NCBI GenBank assembly: GCA_016801845.1
Contig: CM028912.1
Span: 21,851,501-21,915,500, forward strand
Length of the DNA: 64,000 bases
DNA from: Polydactylus sextarius
Taxonomy: Eukaryota; Chordata; Actinopteri; Polynemidae
Direction: 5' to 3'
The translations under genes were made by a program, and so were the position numbers. Position 1 is the stretch's first letter, and each line of letters starts with the position of its first letter. Of the stretch, positions 37,601-50,661 are shown piece by piece. The notes below the pieces were generated by a model. The model made no database searches, was not told the origin of the DNA, and saw only the letters and a program-made list of their open reading frames with translations.

Positions 37601-40600
37601 TCTCACACTGCACAGCTACATGTTGTCCATCAGGTGAGCTGGTGATGCGGCTCACAGTCAGTTTCTGGAAAATCGGACAAATATAAACACCGTCAGTCAT
37701 CACACGTATCAAACACACACAAATTTTAGTTTTAAAGAAAAGAGATATTTAAAAACTAATGACCCTGAAGGTAAATTCCTCTGGAAGCCGAACATCCCTC
37801 TTCACTGCCATGGAGGGATTTTAGTTACGAGCCACTGAAAAGCTTTTACAGAACACAGCTGTTGTTTCCATGAATAAACTGCTGACAGAGAAGAGGACGC
37901 CCATTCATCTAAACCACAGTCTACAGTCACTGTGACTCTAACAGAGGCAGAGGGATGTAACACGTTGACATGACACTGTGGTGATGTTACTGTCATTTGG
38001 GCAGGATATTCAAAGTCTTCAATACCTATAACACTTGTTATATGATTCTTCACTGATCAATAAAAACCTGAATCAGACTCTACAGTCATATGTGGGACCA
38101 AGTGCCACCATCAGGTCTAAGTCAGTACTGTGACTGTGACTTTCCAGTATAAACTACACACTAACTGTCATGACAGGTTGTCGTAGCAGCTATAATATAA
38201 AATACATTTGTGTGTGTATTTTATTTACTTGTGCATGTATTTTTTTATTGTGTAATGTGTGTGTGTTCACCTTGTCTGTTTCATTGTCGCTGCTCGTCGT
38301 CTCTTCCAGCCCTCTGAGGTCCCAGCTTTGTAGCCTGCGGCCGGACTCGTACTCCCACAGCTTCACAGTCCCGTCCTGACAAACACAAACACACTTCACA
38401 TCACACTGATGCTGGCCTGCGCCCTCTGGCTCAACACTGACATGATGCTGTCAAAACACCAAACCACTTTCTCTGTACAAAACCAGAAACCAAAAAAAAA
38501 AAGGAAAGAAAAAAAGGTTCAACAACTACAGTGTTTTGCCAACAAATGTTTTCCATATTATGCTGAAGTGACAATGTAGCAGGTTCACACTGTTTGGGCT
38601 TAATGTCAGCTGACTATCGAGTTAAATGTTTAAGAGGTCAGGATGTTGAGAAGTGTTTGTGTGTGGTTCTTACCCCTGATCCAGACAGCAGACAGTCAGA
38701 ATGAGCTGATGGGATCAGCAGAGCAGTGACAAACCTTGACAGGAAGCAGCAATGACAACATTTAACTTTTCTTTCCCCTGATTAAGTGAACGTGTTTCGC
38801 AAAACATTGGTTATGTTTGTGGTGTATAAAACACACGAGGGAGAGGTTCCTCCTTCAGGTGCAGTTACTCACTGCTGATGACCGAGACAGAAGGACTGGA
38901 TGTTGTATGGACACTGGCGGTGACTCACTCTGATCTTCTCATCACGGTCAGCGGTGATGATGAACCTGTCGTCTGGTGACATATTCTGACAAACAGAGAT
39001 GAGGACACGTAGGTAAATCAATGGTCTTATCTGGTTTATACTGAGTAGATCATAAAACTGGCAAACATTCATCACCTCTGTGAACAATGTGGAGTTATAT
39101 TCAGTCCCTCCAGGACTTTGATTTCAGGCCTTTTTTCAGGTTGTTTTTTTCTGATTTTTCCTGATTTTCTTGCTGTTTCTTGCAGGAGTAAGTCAAAGTT
39201 TAGAGTTTAGAATTATAAACTACTATTACTTCAATGATTAATTAAAAATGAAGGGAACAAAACCAGTGCGTGACAGTGATGTGCCTGGTCTGATGTCCTC
39301 CCTGTGTTTCTAACATTCTCTCTCTGTTTCGCGGAGGCAAAGTTGTTTCTCAACTGACGACTTCTTCTTGTTACTCCACAGCAATATAAAATAGTTTTCC
39401 TCATCTTTAGTGAACTCTGCCCAGATAATGTTTATCTCTGTCCTTAGAGGTGATGCTGGAAGGTAAATGTGAGAGTTCAACCGACGCGTGACCTTGGTGA
39501 TTGCAAGGTCACGCATTTCAAACAGATTGGCTGAATTTGTGTTAATAGCTGCAATCGCAACACTGTAAAATCCTGGAGGGTCTGATACGACACAACCGAA
39601 GCTGAACACAAACATACTGAACTCTCTGTCTGTTAATTATTAATTGTGTGTCTGAGGATCTTGGCTGTTCTCTGCCTCATTGTAAACTAAATCCATACAT
39701 ACTACACTCAGCGAAGCTACATACTCCATGTGTGAAAAAGGCGTATGACAGCAGTATGACTGGAACAGCTAGAATCACTTTTGATTTAAGAGTTTAAATG
39801 ATTTGTTTGACACCTTCATTATCTCCATCAACTGTGGACAAACACATGATGTGGCTCAACATCCTCTCCAATGTCTATGTGTTAATGTTAGTGTCCAGTG
39901 TGTGTTCAGCCTGTTGTTCCTCACCACAGCCAGCAGCATGGACAGGTGACCCAGCTTCAGCTCGCCCTCTTTCTGCGGCTCCACCACCGAGAAAGAGTAA
40001 ACGTCTCCCGATTTATCGGCCACAAGCAGCTCGTCCTCAGCCCGACTGAACACCAGAGACGTGCATCTCCTCACCACCCACCTGAGTCACACGCACGCGC
40101 ACACACACACACACGGCTTTTATTAACACATCAGCTGGTGCATCATCGCCTGAGCAGCACATAAAGAAGGAGGCTGAAGTCGTTACCTGACACTGATGCA
40201 TCGCCATGAAGGCTCACAGTGGAACAGAACCAGTCTCTTGGTGTCATCAGTCAGCGCCACCAGCTTTCCAGACGGAGACACGGCGAAGGAGAGGACTTTG
40301 TCGCTCCCTGTTTCCTCGGAGGCGCCGCCATCACTATTGACAGAGATCAGCCGCTGTTATACACACTGATATTCTAGTTAATACGTCTATGTTCAGTGTT
40401 TCCATGAGGGTGGAGCTGCAGCAGCAGAGGGGAAGCAGGAATCATCATCTGCTGTTGTTACCTGTTGTCGTCAGCCTTTGTGTTCTTTGGCTTCTTCTCT
40501 GCAGCGCTGCAGTCGAACACAAACGCTTCTCTGTGGTAAAGACAGACAGAACAAGTGTTTTAGATGTGAAAGAGTTCCTGCATGTTGCTACTGTCAAGTT

Positions 40601-41693
40601 AACATCTTGTTGTAGCTTGAACCTACATAAACCAGTTTATCACAAAAGTTGCTTCCATTAAGTAAAATGACAACTAATGGTGCTTCTTTAAAACAAACCA
40701 CACATTCAGACTGAAGCGTTTAAGTTTTGAACTGAAACTGAAAATATCAATCAACTTAAGATTGATCAGGTATAATTCTGATCCTTCTTGTCATTTATCA
40801 AACACACTCAGGTTCCAGTTTATTACACACGAGGCAAGAAAACATCTTCTTTAACATCAAATTCAATTCAAACACTTTCCAGGAACATTTCCTTGAAATG
40901 CAAGGGAGTCCCAAAAATAGTGAGAGACAGGTTCAGTTCAGTTCATTATTTCAAAAGAGTAAGAACTTTTCATAATAATGACAACTAGCAGCTCATTACC
41001 AACAATAATTGTCAAGAAAGAGGCTTAAAACATGAAGCTACTTTAATGATGTTAAGAAAAAAAAAATGGAAAAAGAATAAATCTCTACTGACTTGTGTTT
41101 TTATATTTAATAAATACTAAGATGAAATCCCTTTTCTCAGCAGACATGAGGTCTGTTGAGAGAAGGAAGTCGGAAAACTTTATTAATATTAGAGATTTTC
41201 TTCACTGAAACCTCTGAAATAGTTTTCATCAATAAATAAATCGATCCCTAGTAAAAGTTAATGACAGTTCATGACTAAAACCATCATTTTGACAAAGCTT
41301 TAGTACAGTTTCTTGTGTTTAAACAACATTTTTTTACAGAACTTCTGGCTTCTTTAAAAAAAAAATGAATCTAAAGAAGCAGAACCACATCACTGCAGAA
41401 CAAAATCAAACACAGGATCACGATAAAGTCCAATCTGTCACAACTTTTACAAACTTGTCTAACTGATCAAACCCTACAGATCAACATGGACGTGGCTCAG
41501 AGACTCTCAGTCATGTAGAGGAGACGTGGCCGTCTCTGACTCTACAGGCTCATAAACACAACACGAGCTTCACTCAGAGTTCGCGTCTTTCTCCGTTAAA
41601 CGTCTCAAACCTGCTCTGTCTGCTGTCGATCGCCACCAGTTTCTTGTCGCAAGTGAAGATGAACCAGTCTCCACAGAAACCGACGGCGGCCAT
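34683..41693 (-). CDS. wdr4: wdr4, non-catalytic subunit of tRNA (guanine-N7-)-methyltransferase, complete
   Basis: Minus-strand exons: 41693-41611, 40530-40462, 40333-40187, 40081-39925, 38985-38873, 38734-38674, 38375-38271, 37664-37600, 37396-37210, 36560-36491, 34870-34683. They total 1245 nt (414 aa, human 412). All borders are GT-AG in frame. Key matches are VFDCSAAEKK, LVADKSGDVYSFSVVEP, LKLGHLSMLL, SPDDRFIITADRDEKIRVS and SGSGDGTVKLWEYESGRRL, the last two being typical WD40 blades. The end carries YDNVTTYLQKKQQRLEEQQL and a basic Lys-rich tail. WDR4 is a seven-bladed propeller that holds METTL1 for m7G46 methylation of tRNA in the nucleus. It converges on pde9a and is head to head with the ndufv3-like gene. 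Confidence 0.97.
34871..36490 (-). other. wdr4 last intron
   Basis: 1.6 kb, AT-rich, with a short GA run near 36017. No exon or named repeat was seen. Confidence 0.6.
37528..37549. repeat. Perfect 22-bp palindrome in wdr4 intron
   Basis: AACATGTAACA followed by TGTTACATGTT reads identically on both strands. Its role is unknown and it could be chance. Confidence 0.8.
39310..39615 (-). other. Unexplained 101-aa open frame in a wdr4 intron
   Basis: The minus-strand frame contains SVAIAAINTNSANLFEMRDL and ASPLRTEINIIWAEFTKDEE. The composition looks protein-like rather than low-complexity. It lacks consensus splice borders joining it to wdr4. A decayed mobile-element domain is the simplest reading, but I do not recognise the family. 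Confidence 0.3.
40534..41610 (-). other. wdr4 intron 1
   Basis: 1.1 kb of AT-rich DNA without a recognised repeat or exon. Confidence 0.6.
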
Positions 41694-42105
41694 GACTGAT
41701 GTGAGAATAACACGCGACGGCGGCGGCCCATGCGGAGGGGCGTGTTTTTGTCGCGTTCGAATGACGTCACGAAAGCCTCACGCCCCCCTCTGAGAAAAGT
41801 ACAGAATGTACACATGAGTTGTGATGCTGCTGGGACTGATGGAGAGGAGGCGTGTTTCCTACAGACATGCACGAGGTTAACTCAATAAATAAAATAAAAC
41901 ACACTCGAATAAAAATAAAGCGAATCGTTGTCAGTGTGTGAAGTTGATAGAGTGTAAACAACAACAACAAGCACACACACGGACAGAGAGTGAATGAAGG
42001 AACAGTGTGTTCTCTCAGGACAGTCACTGATCCATGAGGAGCTGCAGCTGCAGGAAAGGGGCGTTCACTGTCACCACCACGTTACATAAAAGGTGAAGAG
42101 CTGAT
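41694..42105. promoter_or_regulatory. Bidirectional promoter, wdr4 / ndufv3-like gene
   Basis: The two ATGs diverge from here, 730 bp apart. CpG-rich DNA with CGACGGCGGCGG follows the wdr4 start, and a perfect CRE TGACGTCA sits at 41762-41769. 'cataaaagg' near 42086 is TATA-like and faces the plus-strand gene. Shared control of the two genes is inferred from layout. Confidence 0.6.
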
Positions 42106-42177
42106 CCACGTACAGACTACTGCTGCTGCTGGACCACACACACCTCACCTCACAAACACCAGCCCTATTATCACAAG
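42106..42177 (+). other. Likely 5' UTR exon of the ndufv3-like gene
   Basis: A donor AAG/GTGCGT lies at 42177/42178 and an acceptor GTCAG at 42401-42405, just before the ATG at 42424. A non-coding first exon is therefore likely. Its left edge is approximate. Confidence 0.45.
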
Positions 42178-42423
42178 GTGCGTCTCTGTCTGTCTCTCTG
42201 TGTTACTGTATAACCCGAGTCTTTGTGCAGACTGCGTCTCTCTGATTGTGTCGCAGCTCCACTCATTTCGTGCTAACTCGATGCGAACTTTACTAAATGC
42301 AACGTAATCATATTTCGACGCCAGCTTGTGCGTTATTGTTGTTTTGATGTGATGATGCTCGTGTCATTGTTGTTTGTGTGACGCTGTGTATCTGTTGAAC
42401 GTCAGGACAAAGTGTACGGGAAG

Positions 42424-42792
42424 ATGGCGGCGTCCCTGCTGAGGATAGGACGGCTGGGCTGTGCCAAGGTAACAACACGGTTTCGTCTTGTTTGAATGAT
42501 GTTTGTTATTGTGTAGCAGTAGCAGCTGTTGTCTTGTCTTTAATGTCTCATCATGGCTGCAGGTTCACCAACATGTGGTCCAAGGCTCACACTCAGCTCC
42601 ATGTGTAGATGTGATCTTTAAATCAAAATGAGATTGTTGAACTCAAACTGACTCAGGACATTTTGTACAGCTGTGTCAGTGTGAGGTGACCATCAGACAC
42701 TCATCAGACACACACAGGCCTGCAGCTCCAGCACTGACTTCATCCACAGAGTTTAATTGTGTGATGCTCATAAGAATCTGTGTTTTCTGAGC

Positions 42793-42853
<61 letters not shown>

Positions 42854-45800
42854 CATGGTCAGTCACGACCTTCATCCACATCCAGTCAGACTGTCACAGC
42901 AGTAGACTTGTTTACGTAGCACAGTCTGGTGTGCTGACTGGATTAAAGTCACTTTTTTCTTAACCTCTTACAGTCCACTGACTAAACTATGTCCAATTAC
43001 ACAGTGTTCACACCCACACAGACGTATTACTTAACCTCTATTGGAAATCTCAGTGACGAGAAAGATATTTAATCAGCTACAAACATGTAAGAATATTAAG
43101 ATGTTTTCCCTACTTTGAAGCAACTTAAACAAAACTAGTAATCTTGATGTTACAGACCATATAACCTCATTGGAACAGTATACTATCAATGTGTTTACAA
43201 ACAGCTCTGCAAAGATAAGACTTCTGTTCTTATGTATGTTTGTAACATGTAGCTAGAACCTCTTTAAAATTTGTTTAATATGTATAATGGCTTATGGATC
43301 TTTGGAGAACTTGTGTTAACAGAGTTGGGCTGTTTGTTTGCATGTGGACTGTCATGTGACGTGTCCTCTAACAGCCATAAAGGACAGTGGTCCTGACAGT
43401 GTCGGGTAACAATATGACAGTGTGGATGTGAAGGAATGTAGAATATAACATAGAAACTGTTTGAAAAGCTGAAAGTCACGTTTGGTCCATTTTTAGCTGT
43501 GAAGAAGTGTCTCTGTGTTTACTGTGAAGATCAAATAAGAAGACTTAGAGAGGGCGAGTCAGTGACCAATCAGAGTAAAGTGTGTATTAGAAGTAAGAAA
43601 CACCTGGGGGCTGTCACTGTTATTAGCTTTGCTGTATGTTAGGGTTAAAGTGGGATTTAAACCTGTGACGTCTAGAAACAATCACATGGTTCTTTAAACC
43701 CCAGAGCTGTGGTTTAAACTACAGCTGTGATCAATCGGTGTCACAGCAGCATGTGGTCATTAGGAGCAACAGGTAGAAATGAGTTTTAAATGATCGATAA
43801 TGTCCTTAGTGTTTTGACAGTGTTGTCCCTGAAAAACTAATAATAATCTGTGTGTGTGTGTGTGTTTACAGCATTTGCAGGCTGGGTGCTGGGACACTCT
43901 GAGCAGAGCTCCTGCAGCTGTGGCCTTTAGCTCAAAATCTGGCAAGTCGTCGAAAAAGAGCAGCTCAAGTAGGTTTCAGTTGGGATGTGTCTGACTGTCA
44001 GTATCTGAATGATGTTCGCTCTGATTGAACTGTGGTACAAGTGTCATCAGTGTAGCTTCTGTGAAGTTTGTCCTTATTGGCTACAGAAATAAATTTTACA
44101 GTCTCAGAGCATTGGCACTTTAGTGTTGGTTGATATTGTAACATTACTGTGTGTTATACTGAATTTGTTTGAATAAAGCATACGGAAGACATGATAATCA
44201 TAATAATCAAAAAGGTTCATCTACTTAATACATATATTGGCTTATATCTGACCCCTACTGACCAGTGACGAGTCTTTAGCTACTGTTGTTTTTCCATAGC
44301 CTATCCTTAACCTGCTACATCACCATGGTAACTAATGCTGCAAACATGATGTGGTCCAGAGGAGGTCATGAATTACAGAGATGACAAAGCCTGTGTGTTA
44401 TTGTTCTGTAATGTTACTGAAGATTTTCTTCTCCCCTGTCATGACTGTAACATCATATTAGTCAGCAGTTGTTGAGGTTACACTCAGATTAGACTACAAC
44501 ATCATTAAGTGACTGCTATGTAACTTTTAAGCTTTATTTCTACATTCTCTTTATTTCTAATTTCTCTTTTTAGATATTGTTTTTTTTCCTCTATGTTCTA
44601 AATGGGTGAGGGATTTTAATTGTTGACTGTCTGAACAAATATTTAAAAATAATATGGACACACATTAGTAGCAGCTCAACTCACAATCCCTCTAAGATAT
44701 TTGATGTTCACCGATTCCAACGTATATTAACAGGTACAATGATCATGTGCTACCGCAGTGTCACCAAACTCCATCTTGTGTTAATGTTTTGATTAAGAGA
44801 CACTTTATTGGCAGAAAATCTCACTACATATTTCTAAATTTATCATAATACAGTGGAAACCACCTGGAGTTGTATTCTTACTAACTCAGGACAACTGGCT
44901 TTAGCTTTTGTGTGTGACTGTGTGGAGCAATGTGCTGGAGACATGGAGAAGTGCAGTAAAGGTCAGGAGTGAGATTCCAACAACATATGTCATGAGTCCG
45001 TCAATAGCATGCAACAGCTGCTTGGTTATTGCTACAGGCTAGGAGAGCAGTTGTATAGATAAAATATTTAATGTGTATTCTACTGGAACCAGCTGATAGA
45101 GGACACATCAAAAAGTCAGTGTTAAATGTGTGTCTGCTCAGGTTATAGATGGATAGCACAGGTATCGGAATGGAAAAAGAAAATGTAAGTGAATCCTTTT
45201 GAACTCCTTTTACCTAAGTTCATGTATAAATTAGTCTGTTGATCATAAGTTGAAAGAATTACGAAAACCACTCATAGAACAGTGACATCAATTCAGCTAC
45301 ATAACCTGTACATCTTTGGACTGAGGAAATAAACCAGAGTACCCAAACAACACACACAAAGACCATGCAAGTCCAGACAGAAAGGCCCCAGACCACTGTC
45401 CAAAGTTTACCTAATTTTAGTCAGGTATCAGTAATCTGTCAAGTCTGGTGTGCTGCAGCTTGGTTGGAATAAAAGACCTGCAGCCACACGGCCCTTTGTG
45501 GAATATTTTGCCCACCCCTGGAATAGACTGATCTCAGAGATGTTTGCATCATACCTCCTCAGAATATGTCTGATCTAAAGTAGCCATGTAAAAGTAAACT
45601 TCCTGTGCAAGACCCATAACACAGCTGAAAGGCTGATGCAGCAAGATTTTGCTAAGACAAACTTAAAACTCCTTTGAAAACGCTGATAACACCACACATG
45701 GCATAGCAAAATAATAACTCCACCCCAGCAGCAGCTGTAGCATTTCACTGGCAGAAGAACTGGTCCTCCCTAGGTTGGCATGAGGTGAAGAGGATGGATC

Positions 45801-48800
45801 ACCATTACCACTGCTTTTGCTTCAGCCTCAATGACCAGCAGCCAGACACTCATCACACTGCAGCTTACCTGGATAATGATCCTAGACGAGCTCTCGGGGA
45901 CTGTGCTGGTTAGTTGACAGAAGTAATTCCAACCATTTCAACCAATCCTTGGCACAGTGATTAACTCCCATCATCGTGAAATGCCTGAGAGTCATCAAGT
46001 ACATCAAGGATTGCTCTCCCACCCATTCTGAGCCCTCACCAATATGCATACAGAATCAACAGTTTGACATATGACACCATCTCCATGGCTCTTCACACCA
46101 CATGTGGTCACTTGGAAAAACAAGGAGCATGTGTTCATCTATTGTTCATAGACCACAGTTCTGCATGTAACACCATCATCCCCACTAGACTGGTCTCCAA
46201 GATGTCCCACCTTGGCTTTGATAACATCTGTGTTTGGACTTCCTCACAAACCAGAACAGGACCGCTATCTTCCCCTCTGTGACAGCCCTGTAGAGCCCCT
46301 GTGCTGAGCGTCAAACACAAAAATCAAATTTGCAGACAACATAACAGTGGTGGAATTGATCGTTGAGGATGTTGATTCTTCTTTCAAAGAGGATGTACAG
46401 AGAGTGACAGGTGCTTAGTAAACAACCTCGAAAAGGAGGACGACCACAGATCACTTTGCATACATGGAGAGACAGTGGAGAGTGTCCTGTTTCAGGTTCC
46501 TGACCACACATATCTGAGAAGATGTCCCATACTAACACACACACACTGGTGAAGAAGGCATAATGGCAAGACATGAAGCCGCTGCAGAGGGTCACAAACC
46601 CAGCCTAGAAAATGACAAATGAAATGATCTGCCTGCCCTGGATGACACCTACACTAAAAAAAGACATCCGGCATCACCTGTTTGACCCACTGCCCTCAGA
46701 GAAATGGTTTCAGATCAGACAAAGCTCAAATTGAAGGAATGTTTCTACCCTAAAGCTATCACCACACTCAATACTGCACTAAAAGCACTTTTGGCAAATG
46801 TGCTTCAGCTTTATGTGCATATTCTAATCTCCTTGTGCAGTATTTTTATTTTCCTGTGCAACATTCGTCATGTGTAATGGGAACCCTCTCACTCCGTTTG
46901 TATGAGCTTGAAATGCATTGACATTCTACATTTTTCCTTTTATTCTATTCAGCCCCACTTCAGTAGGACAATCAAGTTTCATTGTTTACACCTGTACAGT
47001 GACAACAAAGACATTCTGATTGTGAAAAGGAAGTGAACTCTTGAGCTTGCACCACATTAAGGGATGAGTCTGGACTAGTCCTCCTAGGATCAGCACTGAC
47101 GATTTTTTAATATGTTTTCTGTTATCAAAAAGTTATAAATTTGTGTGCTATTATCTCAAGGACGTTGTGTTTGTATTTGTGACTTAAGGCTCATTTATGC
47201 TCTACACAGAATACGCATATGGACACAGACGGAGCCTTTCGTCCGTCATTACATGCGTAATTTGGTCATTTTCGGGAGCTTAGTGATCCGTAGCAGTACG
47301 CAGCAAATGGAATAATACCACTGGAAACTGTCAGGGCAGTGTTGGACAGTATAGCTCATGTTATGTGTAAAACAAGGTTCTATAATTTGGACCAGACTTG
47401 GTGGACTGATGGGGACTGGCCCGGGGAAGAAGTCCTTAGCATTTTAGTGGTGAACTGGTTAGAAGCAGATAAAAGCATTGTGTATCACTTTGTTTAAGAT
47501 GTTGATGGGGCATATTTTTCAGGAAACAATGTTTGAATCCTGATGTTGATGAAAACTCAGTCATTTACTATGTGTTTGAAGTTTGGGACAGATGCAGATG
47601 ACAGACTGGGTTTTGATAGACTTCTGTAGGGGGTGATACACCCTACAAATACCAAGTGCCATGCTAGTTATTATCTGATGCTTGAACCACAGTTCATCAT
47701 TTTCTCTTCTTGCTTTTCTTCCCCAGGAGTTAAAATGTCTAACTAACAACCCCATCAGATCAGTGTTAATGTGTCTTAGGTCCTTGAACATAATATATTC
47801 CATTTATCACAATGGAAGCTGTTATGTTATTAAGTTTATCCAAATTTTCTATAATATATAATGTCTATAGATTGTATTTGCTGTATTTCTTTGGTTAACT
47901 GATGTTTTTTTCCTTTGAAATATCTCTCACCTTCCAGGATATCTTCTGTGAAAAAATATTGGGATTTTATAAAATGTGGGTTCATAGTGGACATTTTTGT
48001 CATTCATTGCATACATATGTTTTGAAAAAATAATGCATCTTGTCTGCTTACCCTCCTCCTTCGTCCTAGACAAAAAAGACGCTAAAACGTACTTCGATAT
48101 AGAGAAACTTGTCCAGCACAAGCAGTATGAGTTTCCCAAGAAAGAAGCAACAGTGGCTGCAGCAACGGCAGCAGCAGAAGCTGCAGCTAAACCAGCTGCT
48201 GCACCTGAAGCTGCAGCAACCGCCCCTGTGGTAGAGCATGCTCCCACTGCAGAAGCTACCCCCGAGCCAGTTTCAGTGTCTGAAACTGTTGTTGATACTG
48301 CACCAGTTATCGACCCTACTGCTGAAGTTGCCTCAGAAGCTGCACCTATTGTTGAAGCTGTTGCCGAAGCAGCACCAGCGGTAGAGGCTGTTGCAGAAGC
48401 AGCACCAGTGGTGGAGGCAGTTGCTGAAGCAGCACCAGTGGTGGAGGCTGTTGCAGAAGCAGTTGCCGAAGCAGCACCAGCGGTGGAGGCTGTTGCAGAA
48501 GCAGCACCAGTGGTGGAGGCTGTTGCAGAAGCAGTTGCAGAAGCAGCACCAGTGGTGGAGGCTGTTGCAGAAGCAGTTGCCAAGCAGCACCAGTGGTGGA
48601 GGCTGTTGCAGAAGCAGTTGCCGAAGCAGCACCAGTGGTGGAGGCAGTTGCCGAAGCAGCACCAGCAGTGGAGCCTGTTGCAGAAGCAGTTGCCGAAGCA
48701 GCACCAGCGGTGGAGGCAGTTGCCGAAGCAGCACCAGCGGTGGAGGCTGTTGCCGAAGCTGTTGCCGAAGCAGCACCAGCGGTGGAGGCAGTTGCCGAAG

Positions 48801-50593
48801 CAGTTGCCGAAGCAGCACCAGCGGTGGAGGCTGTTGCCGAAGCAGTTGCCGAAGCAGCACCAGCGGTGGAGGCAGTTGCCGAAGCAGCACCAGTGGTGGA
48901 GGCTGTTGCCGAAGCAGCACCAGCGGTGGAGGCAGTTGCAGAAGCAGTTGCCGAAGCAGCACCAGCGATGGAGGCAGTTGCTAAAGCAGTTGCTGAAGCG
49001 GCACCAGTAGTGGAGGCCATTGCTGAAGTTGTCGCTGAAGCAGCACCGGTAGTGGAAGCTGTCGTTGAAGCTGTGGCTGAAGCTGTACCAGAGGTTGAGG
49101 CTGTTGTTCAAGCTGTACCAGTAGTTGAGGCCATCGCTGAAGTTGTTGCTGAAACTGCAGCTGAAGTTGCAGCCCCTGTAGAGAGCGCAGAGGAGCTGGT
49201 AGATCCTGCTCCTGTCGTAGCTGAAGCTGCTGGAGAAGAACTGCAGGCGGATGCTCCAGCTGAACCAGTGGAACCTGAGGGTACACACTACACCCTTCCC
49301 CCCACAATCCTTCTCTTTCCTCTGTGGATCCTGCAGTCTACCAGCAGCCATTTTCATCACCTTGTATACAGACATACAGTAGCAGTTTGTGATGAGTGTA
49401 AAGATAATGTGTAAAGATACTGGACATCACAAACGCCTTGTTTTGGTCTAGCTTTGCACAACTTGTTTCTAATAGTCGGTTAGCATTAGCTGAAGCATTT
49501 TTAAACACTACCTCTTTTGCTTCTTGCCATATTCACCATATTCACATAGAGCTATGTCCCCATGATGCATCGTTCTTGTAGTTACACTTGAGCTGTCTGT
49601 TTGTGCTGCTTCTGCTTTACCTCTAACACATGCTGCCATTTACTTCTTTTCTTTACCCATTTCTAACACCTGCATGTTTGCGTTCGCTTCTTCTGTTTTC
49701 TGCCACTTCTTTTCATCTGCCTGCAAACATCACTGCAATTTGATCATCTGCTTGCTGCTTTTTTTTTTTTTTTGTTTCTCCAGTCAAATTTACACTTTAA
49801 ATCCAAGTTTTCATTCCCTGACTTTTTTCCCTTAAATGTTCCTACACGAAAATAGAAGAAAATATTTTTCTGAACGACCGATGTCGCTTTTTTGTGTTGT
49901 GACTCGATGCTTGAGTTTGTGTTGGTGTTTAAAGATAATGTTAAGGTGAATGTGTTCCAGCCATCAGGTGTTATCTTTCTTATTAACCCCAAATGTCTCT
50001 CTCCTCTCTTAGTCCTTGTTGTGTATTCAGAAATCAACAGACCTCTTCACTGCTTCCACAGTTATGTTGCAGCTTTTTGCTAAAATGGTTTAAAAATATT
50101 ATTTCCGTCATCGGTTTACACCCCAACTATTGCAAATGTATATGTATTTAAGCCCAAAGTGATTATTTGTTTTTTGGCAATCACTGAAGCATAAGCATTT
50201 TTATCCATTACAGCAGCTTTTGTATGTTTACAAATACAAACATGTTAATGCCCTTCCACTCCTTTTTTGCAAAGATCTCCATGTCCTTGAAATTGGAAGT
50301 CTTCATCACCTGTGTAATGGAGCCGCTGGCACTTGGATATGACTTTGTAACCTTTCCTCCTTTTGTGAGCAGCCACAATGTAAAACCAGAAGTCTTCACT
50401 AAGCTCTTTTAGTTTTAGCAATAACAAGAAACTGACCAGAGACCAACTGCATCAGCTGTTCTCAATGTATGAAGAATTTTGGGGCAATTGTTTAAGGTTT
50501 TTGAGCTATTGAAGCACAGAATGGATTGAGGTGGAAGGAGCTGCCTATAGCGCTCATAGAGGAATATGTCAAGCGTGTGTGTGTGTGTGTGTG

Positions 50594-50661
<68 letters not shown>

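Noticed and set aside
47997..48069. ATG at 47997 as a separate gene start upstream of exon 3
   Set aside because: The region before 48070 is intron with a pyrimidine tract and CTAG acceptor, and exon 2 joins in phase.
47927..49375. 482-codon antisense frame through the Ala-rich exon
   Set aside because: It is the shadow of the repeat on the other strand: Cys/Trp/Phe/Asn-rich with no family match, while the plus frame has splice sites and ndufv3 similarity.
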